DNA of 64,000 nt from Mobiluncus porci (GTDB taxonomy: Bacteria; Actinomycetota; Actinomycetes; Actinomycetales; Actinomycetaceae): positions 110,549 through 174,548 of the forward strand of contig NZ_VUMY01000003.1 of assembly GCF_009695935.1 (NCBI RefSeq). Direction: 5' to 3'. Shown piece by piece: positions 59,607-64,000 of this stretch (its first letter is position 1; every line of letters starts with the position of its first letter). The position numbers were made by a program, and so were the translations under genes. The notes below the pieces were generated by a model. The model ran no database searches, had not been told where the DNA came from, and saw only the letters and a list, made by a program, of their open reading frames with translations.

Positions 59607-61967
59607 ATGGGCAAAGCATCAGACGCGAGTGGAACCAAGACTCGCAAAGTTCGCGTGATGGGTCTTCTCATTGCTTTTGTGGCAGCTTGTGCCGTGGCGG
59701 GGATTTTCACCGCCGGCCTGGCTCTTCCGGTGGTGGGGGCAGCCGCTTTGGTGAGTGCCAAAGGCGCCGAAACCCTTGATGACCTCCCTGAAGGCTTCAC
59801 CGCCTCCCAACCCTCCATGAAATCCATCATCACCGCCGCTGACGGCACTCCCCTCGCCGAGTTCTTCGCCGAAAACCGCATCGTGGTTCCACTCAAAGAC
59901 ATCGCTTTGCCGCTCCAACAAGGGGTTGTTGCCATCGAGGACCGGCGTTTCCTGGAACATCAGGGCGTGGATATGGAGGGCATGAGCCGCGCGGTGCTTT
60001 CGAATCTTGCCGGAAACGACCTCCAGGGTGCATCTACTTTGACCCAGCAATATGTGAAGAATCTTCTGATTGAGCAAGGGCGTGTCGCGGGAGATCCGGA
60101 TATGATCGAGGCCGCCAGCGAAACTACTATCGAGCGCAAGGCACGCGAGGCGAAGCTCGCTTTGTCGCTAGAACAAACACTTCCCAAATCGAAAATCCTC
60201 GAAGGGTACTTGAACATTGCCCAGTTCGGTCCCTCGGTTTACGGGGTAGAAGCGGCCTCCCGCCACTATTTCTCCAAGTCAGCAAAGGATCTCTCGCTCG
60301 CGGAAGCCGCGCTTCTCGCGGGAATCCCCCAGTCCCCGAACGGACACGATCCGGTTTCTAACCCGAAATCCGCCACGGCTCGCCAACACGCGGTTCTGGC
60401 TGCGATGGAGCGAGACGGCTACATTACTTCGGCTCAGAATAAAGAGGCGGCTGCGGTTCCGGTCGAAAGTCTCCTCAATGTTTCCAATGCCCAGCAGGGC
60501 TGTGGGCTCGCGGGAGACGCGGCCTATTTCTGTTCCTGGGTTGTCGGCGAGATTCTGTCCTCTCCGGAGTTCGGCGCGACTTACGCCGAGCGTCAGCGCC
60601 TCTTGTTGCGCGGTGGGTTGGAAATTAAAACGACGCTTGACCCGAAAACCCAGGCGGCCGCCTTCAACGCGATTACGGCGCGAATCCCCATCGGGGATCC
60701 TTCAGATGTGAAGATCGCGATTTCGAGCGTGGAACCGGGAACCGGCAAGATTCTCGCGATGGCGCAAAACACGAAATTCGGGGTGGAACCGGGCAACAGC
60801 GGGGTGACGGAAACCTCGTTCAACGCCGACTACGCCCACGGCGGAAACGCTGGTTTCCCGACGGGCTCAACTTTCAAGGTATTCACGCTGACCCAGTGGT
60901 ATATCGAAGGGTACGGCGGATACGATGTCATTGGGGGACGTTACTACATTCCGAACCGCGAATGGAAGATTTCTTGCGCCCCGGAACTCGCCACCAACTA
61001 TAAGTTTTCCGAAACCGGCGGGGCCCGGCGCGGTGCCATGACGGTGGCCAACGGCACAGCCAACTCGGTGAACGGCGTATTCATCAATATGGGTGCGAAA
61101 TTGGACCTTTGTGACATTGCCAACACCGCCGCGAAACTCGGGGTGACCAAGCCAAACGGTGCCCCGCTCAGCCCGAACCCGTCGTTCATTATTGGTGCCG
61201 GTAATGCGACCCCGCTCCAAATGGCTAACGCTTACGCTACCTATGCAGCTCATGGCGTTTACTGCTCGCCGGTAGGAATCACTTCCGTTACTGATTCCAC
61301 CGGAAAATCTTACGATGTTCCCGCTCCAGACTGCCACCAGGTCTTGACGCCGGATGTCGCCGATAAAGTCGCCGTCACCTTGCAAGGCGTGTTGCGAGCC
61401 GGCGGTCGGGCAGCAGCAATCTCCCGACCGGCAGCAGGAAAGACGGGGACAACAGACGAGAATGAAAACACCTGGTTCGCTGGATTTGTTCCCCAAGTTT
61501 CTGCCGCGATCTGGGTGGGACACTCCAACGGCAACATTCCGGTGGGCTACCAAAGAATCGGGGGCCGATACTACGGCTCCTTGTTCGGTTCCTCCATTGC
61601 TGCGCCGACTTGGGGGGCGTTTATGACTTCCGCTTTAGACGGAGTTCCGGTGGCGCCGTTCCCGCGGGTCAATCTCGGAGGGGGACGCAACTTCGGGGGG
61701 TATCTTGAAAAGAAACCGTCAGAATCTCCCTCGCCCTCAGCCTCGGCTTCACCAGGAGCTTCCGGGAATCCAGCCCCGAGTGCGCCCCCCGCTAATCCCG
61801 GTAATCCGGGTGCGGGCGGGAACGCCCCGGGAACTGGAGGAAACGGTGGAACCGGCGGGGCTGGTCCGAGCGCTCCCGCTCCGGCTCCTACTCCGACGAA
61901 TCCCGCGCCCGCGGCTCCAGCGAATCCAGCCGCGAATCCCGCGGCTAACCCGGCTTCAGCCCAGTAG
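59607..61967 (+). CDS. Bifunctional penicillin-binding protein (PonA2-like)
   Basis: Peptidoglycan glycosyltransferase and transpeptidase. After one membrane helix (about 15-45) come the transferase motifs VAIEDRRFLEHQGVD, ASTLTQQYVKN and LNIAQFG; the transpeptidase has GSTFKVFT (active Ser near 421), a Ser-x-Asn in ANSVNG and AGKTGTTDEN. The last 75 residues are Pro/Ala/Gly/Asn-rich, with no PASTA domain. Its place between whiB4 and a phosphoesterase matches mycobacterial ponA2. Confidence 0.93.
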   Translation: MGKASDASGTKTRKVRVMGLLIAFVAACAVAGIFTAGLALPVVGAAALVSAKGAETLDDLPEGFTASQPSMKSIITAADGTPLAEFFAENRIVVPLKDIALPLQQGVVAIEDRRFLEHQGVDMEGMSRAVLSNLAGNDLQGASTLTQQYVKNLLIEQGRVAGDPDMIEAASETTIERKAREAKLALSLEQTLPKSKILEGYLNIAQFGPSVYGVEAASRHYFSKSAKDLSLAEAALLAGIPQSPNGHDPVSNPKSATARQHAVLAAMERDGYITSAQNKEAAAVPVESLLNVSNAQQGCGLAGDAAYFCSWVVGEILSSPEFGATYAERQRLLLRGGLEIKTTLDPKTQAAAFNAITARIPIGDPSDVKIAISSVEPGTGKILAMAQNTKFGVEPGNSGVTETSFNADYAHGGNAGFPTGSTFKVFTLTQWYIEGYGGYDVIGGRYYIPNREWKISCAPELATNYKFSETGGARRGAMTVANGTANSVNGVFINMGAKLDLCDIANTAAKLGVTKPNGAPLSPNPSFIIGAGNATPLQMANAYATYAAHGVYCSPVGITSVTDSTGKSYDVPAPDCHQVLTPDVADKVAVTLQGVLRAGGRAAAISRPAAGKTGTTDENENTWFAGFVPQVSAAIWVGHSNGNIPVGYQRIGGRYYGSLFGSSIAAPTWGAFMTSALDGVPVAPFPRVNLGGGRNFGGYLEKKPSESPSPSASASPGASGNPAPSAPPANPGNPGAGGNAPGTGGNGGTGGAGPSAPAPAPTPTNPAPAAPANPAANPAANPASAQ

Positions 61968-62114
61968 CGGCGAGACCGGTATCGGCTAAGTCGGTTGTGG
62001 CTAAGTCTGGGGATCCCAGGCAGTGAAGAGACTGACTTTGCCAGTCGATGCTCGGTCTTATGAGGGCATCAAGGCGAGTGATTTGAGAAAAGAAGTCCAA
62101 CCCAGGAGAAACGG

Positions 62115-63335
62115 ATGAGAAACCACAATAAACTCGCGACTTTCGCGAAGCTCGGCCTAGTTGCGGCCGGAGGGAGTGCCTTCTTAGCGGAGCGTGCCTC
62201 CCATGATTATCAAGTGCGGCATTTTTCCTTTCGCGCCTCCGGCTTGTCGCGAGACGGTTTGTCGAGGGACGGCTTGACTGGGGTGGAAACAGCCTCGCTT
62301 CGTATCCTCCACTTGTCCGATACCCATTTCTATCAGGGGCGAGAGGACTTGGTGACTTGGCTGGGCCGGCTCGCGGAGCGGGCATTTCAGGATTATGACC
62401 TCGTGGTTTTGACCGGAGATATGCTGGCTACCCGCTTCGGGGATGAACAGTTAGTAGCGCGAGCATTGGAGCCGTTTTTAGAGTCGGGAATCCCGGGAGC
62501 TTTCGTTTTCGGGGCGCACGATTACTATGCCAACCGCGCCGGTAATCCCTTGAAATACTTGGCGCGGCGGATGCGGCGGGTCACGGGGGAGCGGGAGGAA
62601 TCTTCGTTGCGGCCGCGGGAACTGCAGGAAACTGGCGGGGTGCTGCGGGGTTTATTGGCGGGATCTAACTGGCTGGATTTGAATAACCGTACCGGTTTTG
62701 TGGAGGTAGCGGGTTGGCGCGTGGAGTTTTCCGGCGTGGAAGATCCCCACATTCGCCGGGATCGATTCGTTGGTTTTGGGTCTGGGCAAGGCACGCACGG
62801 GTTTAATGATGTAATGGGAACAGATTCTGCCGAGCCAACATCGCAGGAGACTAGCGGCCCTCAGGCCGCGGGGAGTTCGCTGGGTGAATCGGCAAGACGC
62901 GTTACTGTCGGCTCCCCACGGGTGAGGATTGGCCTGGCTCATGCGCCATATTCGAGGGTCCTGGATGAGTTTGCGGCGGCGGGGGCTGACCTCGTTTTTT
63001 GCGGCCATACCCACGGAGGCCAGGTCTGTCTTCCAGGCGGGATGGCGCTAGTTTCCAACTGTGATTTACCTCCGGCCTTTGCTTCTGGAGTGTTTTCGTG
63101 GAAGCGTCGGGAGGTAGTGGGCGAACCTGGACTGGAGGTTACCGGTGGGGTTGCGCCCGGCGAAGTCGGCGGGGTCGGAAATAAGCCGCTGGCGGCAAGT
63201 TGGGGCGAGCCGGTTCGGGGCTACGAGAACCCCGCTTTGATGCGGGTCAGTGTTTCCCCAGGTCTTGGGACTTCGCCCTTCACTCCGTGGCGGGTGTTCT
63301 GTCCGCCGGCGGCGTACCTGGTGGAGTTACTCTGA
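62115..63335 (+). CDS. Membrane-anchored metallophosphoesterase (Rv3683-like)
   Basis: 406 residues. The phosphoesterase motifs are LHLSDTHFY, VLTGDML, FGAHDYYAN (Ala replacing Asn of GNHD) and FCGHTHGGQVCLPGG. An N-terminal helix (FAKLGLVAAGGSAFLAE) may anchor it. SRDGLSRDGL is a short tandem repeat near residue 45, and a Ser/Glu/Gly-rich insertion of about 35 residues (near 238-272) precedes the GHTH part. The substrate is unknown. CAGGAGAAA precedes the start. Confidence 0.9.
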   Translation: MRNHNKLATFAKLGLVAAGGSAFLAERASHDYQVRHFSFRASGLSRDGLSRDGLTGVETASLRILHLSDTHFYQGREDLVTWLGRLAERAFQDYDLVVLTGDMLATRFGDEQLVARALEPFLESGIPGAFVFGAHDYYANRAGNPLKYLARRMRRVTGEREESSLRPRELQETGGVLRGLLAGSNWLDLNNRTGFVEVAGWRVEFSGVEDPHIRRDRFVGFGSGQGTHGFNDVMGTDSAEPTSQETSGPQAAGSSLGESARRVTVGSPRVRIGLAHAPYSRVLDEFAAAGADLVFCGHTHGGQVCLPGGMALVSNCDLPPAFASGVFSWKRREVVGEPGLEVTGGVAPGEVGGVGNKPLAASWGEPVRGYENPALMRVSVSPGLGTSPFTPWRVFCPPAAYLVELL

Positions 63336-63358
63336 GCCCCGGACTCAGTGACGTAGAC

Positions 63359-63424
63359 AAAGTTGTGAAGATTTCGACACGAGGACCCCTACAGAGCCTT
63401 TGGTGTCGAAATCTTCACCACTTT
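63359..63424. repeat. 22-bp inverted repeat, probable terminator and repeat family member
   Basis: Arms 63359-63380 and 63403-63424 differ at one position and enclose a 22-nt loop. The arm (AAAGTTGTGAAGATTTCGAC...) also occurs once at 30562-30582. It follows the phosphoesterase stop by 23 bases. Confidence 0.7.
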
Positions 63425-63481
63425 CTCCAAAGAATTCGTTCAAGGGCCTATTCTCGTTTTCCGAATGCCGAGGAATATGGC

Positions 63482-63487
63482 TATAAT
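63482..63487 (+). promoter_or_regulatory. -10 box of tRNA-Pro
   Basis: TATAAT, a consensus -10 hexamer, lies 19 bases before the tRNA 5' end; no good -35 is seen. Confidence 0.6.
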
Positions 63488-63506
63488 CTAAGGGTTGCAA
63501 AACACA

Positions 63507-63580
63507 CGGGGTGTAGCGCAGCTTGGTAGCGTGCTTCGTTCGGGACGAAGAGGCCGCGGGTTCAAATCCCGCCACCCCGA
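63507..63580 (+). tRNA. tRNA-Pro (anticodon CGG)
   Basis: Acceptor CGGGGTG pairs with CACCCCG; the D arm contains AGCTTGGTAGC; anticodon stem CTTCG/CGAAG encloses TTCGGGA, giving anticodon CGG; the T arm is GCGGG-TTCAAAT-CCCGC. The discriminator base is A and CCA is not encoded. Confidence 0.96.
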
Positions 63581-63582
63581 CT

Positions 63583-63608
63583 CCGGTCAAGGTGAGCACC
63601 TTGACCGG
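63583..63608. terminator. Terminator after tRNA-Pro
   Basis: 11-bp arms CCGGTCAAGGT and ACCTTGACCGG with loop GAGC, followed by TTTTGTTTT, three bases after the tRNA 3' end. Confidence 0.85.
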
Positions 63609-63725
63609 TTTTGTTTTGCCCGCGAAGCGGGCTCGTTCTTTCCCGTTGGCGGCGTCGCAAGCTTGCTTGCGTAAGCCAGCCGACGAGAAAGAACGAATAC
63701 GGGACGAAGTCCAAAACAAAACCGG
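63605..63725. repeat. 121-bp nested palindromic element
   Basis: Outer arms CCGGTTTTGTTTTG (63605-63618) and CAAAACAAAACCGG (63712-63725) are perfect; inside them TCGTTCTTTC and GAAAGAACGA pair, and the centre is an imperfect palindrome. The outer arm overlaps the tRNA terminator. It looks MITE-like. Confidence 0.75.
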
Positions 63726-63745
63726 AGGTATTCACCGCTTCGGCT

Positions 63746-64000
63746 AAGGGGCGCGCGATTCCGCGACGAAGTTGCGGAATTGCTGGCACCCCGACAATTT
63801 TGCCGTGGTTTTGTGAGCGAGCGCTTGCGTGCCCCGAAGGGAAAACTGGGTTTCACGTGAGGTTTGAGCGCGGAAGGGGCGCGCGATTCCGCGACGAAGT
63901 TGCGGAATTGCTGGCACCCCGACAATTTTGCCGTGGTTTTGTGAGCGAGCGCTTGCGTGCCCCGAAGGGAAAACTGGGTTTCACGTGAGGTTTGAGCGCG
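63746..64000 (+). repeat. 128-bp tandem direct repeat, truncated by the window end
   Basis: 63746-63873 is repeated base for base from 63874 to 64000, where the window ends one base short of a second full unit. More copies may follow. Each unit contains CGCGACGAAG, GCGG and CACCCCGAC in the same order as the 3' half of the adjacent tRNA-Pro. Open frames across it are artefacts of the repeat. Confidence 0.95.

Noticed and set aside
63523..63988. Several 100-codon open frames after tRNA-Pro
   Set aside because: They run through the tRNA, its terminator and the tandem repeat; no binding sites or recognisable products.
63746..64000. CRISPR array
   Set aside because: The 128-bp units are contiguous with no unique spacers, and no cas genes are present.

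Overview
The window reads as chromosomal DNA of a high-GC actinobacterium. Evidence: a wbl regulator closest in motif layout to WhiB4, an actinobacterial-type tad pilus locus, a Crp - DUF4177 - WhiB - PonA2 - phosphoesterase order that I recall from the mycobacterial Rv3654c-Rv3683 region, and heme synthesis by the coproporphyrin-dependent route (HemQ, HemH, HemY). A four-subunit pyruvate:ferredoxin oxidoreductase and an oxygen-independent sulfatase maturase point to an anaerobic or facultative lifestyle, as in Actinomycetaceae (Mobiluncus, Varibaculum, Actinomyces relatives). The family assignment is inference; no rRNA is present.

Layout. 1-7.6 kb: a visibly AT-richer island with a cytoplasmic sulfatase, a ROK repressor, a three-gene sulfonate/taurine-type ABC importer and a convergent radical-SAM sulfatase maturase, probably one sulfate-ester scavenging unit. 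7.9-11.2 kb: rpsF-ssb-rpsR-rplI facing dnaB, with DnaA-box-like sites upstream of dnaB. 11.8-14.8 kb: a dicarboxylate/sodium symporter and a multispanning membrane protein. 14.9-19.8 kb: porG-porA-porB plus a GltD-like/ferredoxin fusion protein. 20-23.9 kb: a small WXG100-like protein with a large alpha/beta hydrolase, then a CWB2/CAP surface protein. 24.1-26.1 kb: aminotransferase and a YgjP-type metalloprotease. 26.3-41.7 kb: the heme genes, with hemA-hemH-hemQ-GNAT on minus and hemE, hemY, hemC-hemD-hemB-hemL on plus, interrupted by a RelB/YoeB-type toxin-antitoxin pair and, at 34.1-36.8 kb, by a graveyard of an IS1634 remnant, a broken secreted-protein gene and a decayed rolling-circle plasmid rep gene. 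41.8-46.5 kb: purB, copZ, copA. 46.6-53.4 kb: amino acid permease and the tad operon (minus). 53.5-63.3 kb: membrane proteins, an AspT/YidE transporter, Crp, DUF4177, WhiB, PonA2, phosphoesterase. 63.5-64 kb: tRNA-Pro(CGG), a nested palindrome and a 128-bp tandem repeat running off the window.

The most unusual layer lies across the genes. A palindromic repeat inserted in frame encodes the same peptide (around TPERSDP) in CopA twice and in ferrochelatase once, like the palindromic elements described inside Rickettsia proteins. A family of GGGGAC-tipped palindromes sits between genes. The word TCA(A/G)CAAGGG recurs far more often than chance, often in linker insertions. A 49-bp element, identical but for one base, lies upstream of both the tad operon and the WXG100/hydrolase pair in the same relative orientation, suggesting shared control of two surface or secretion systems.
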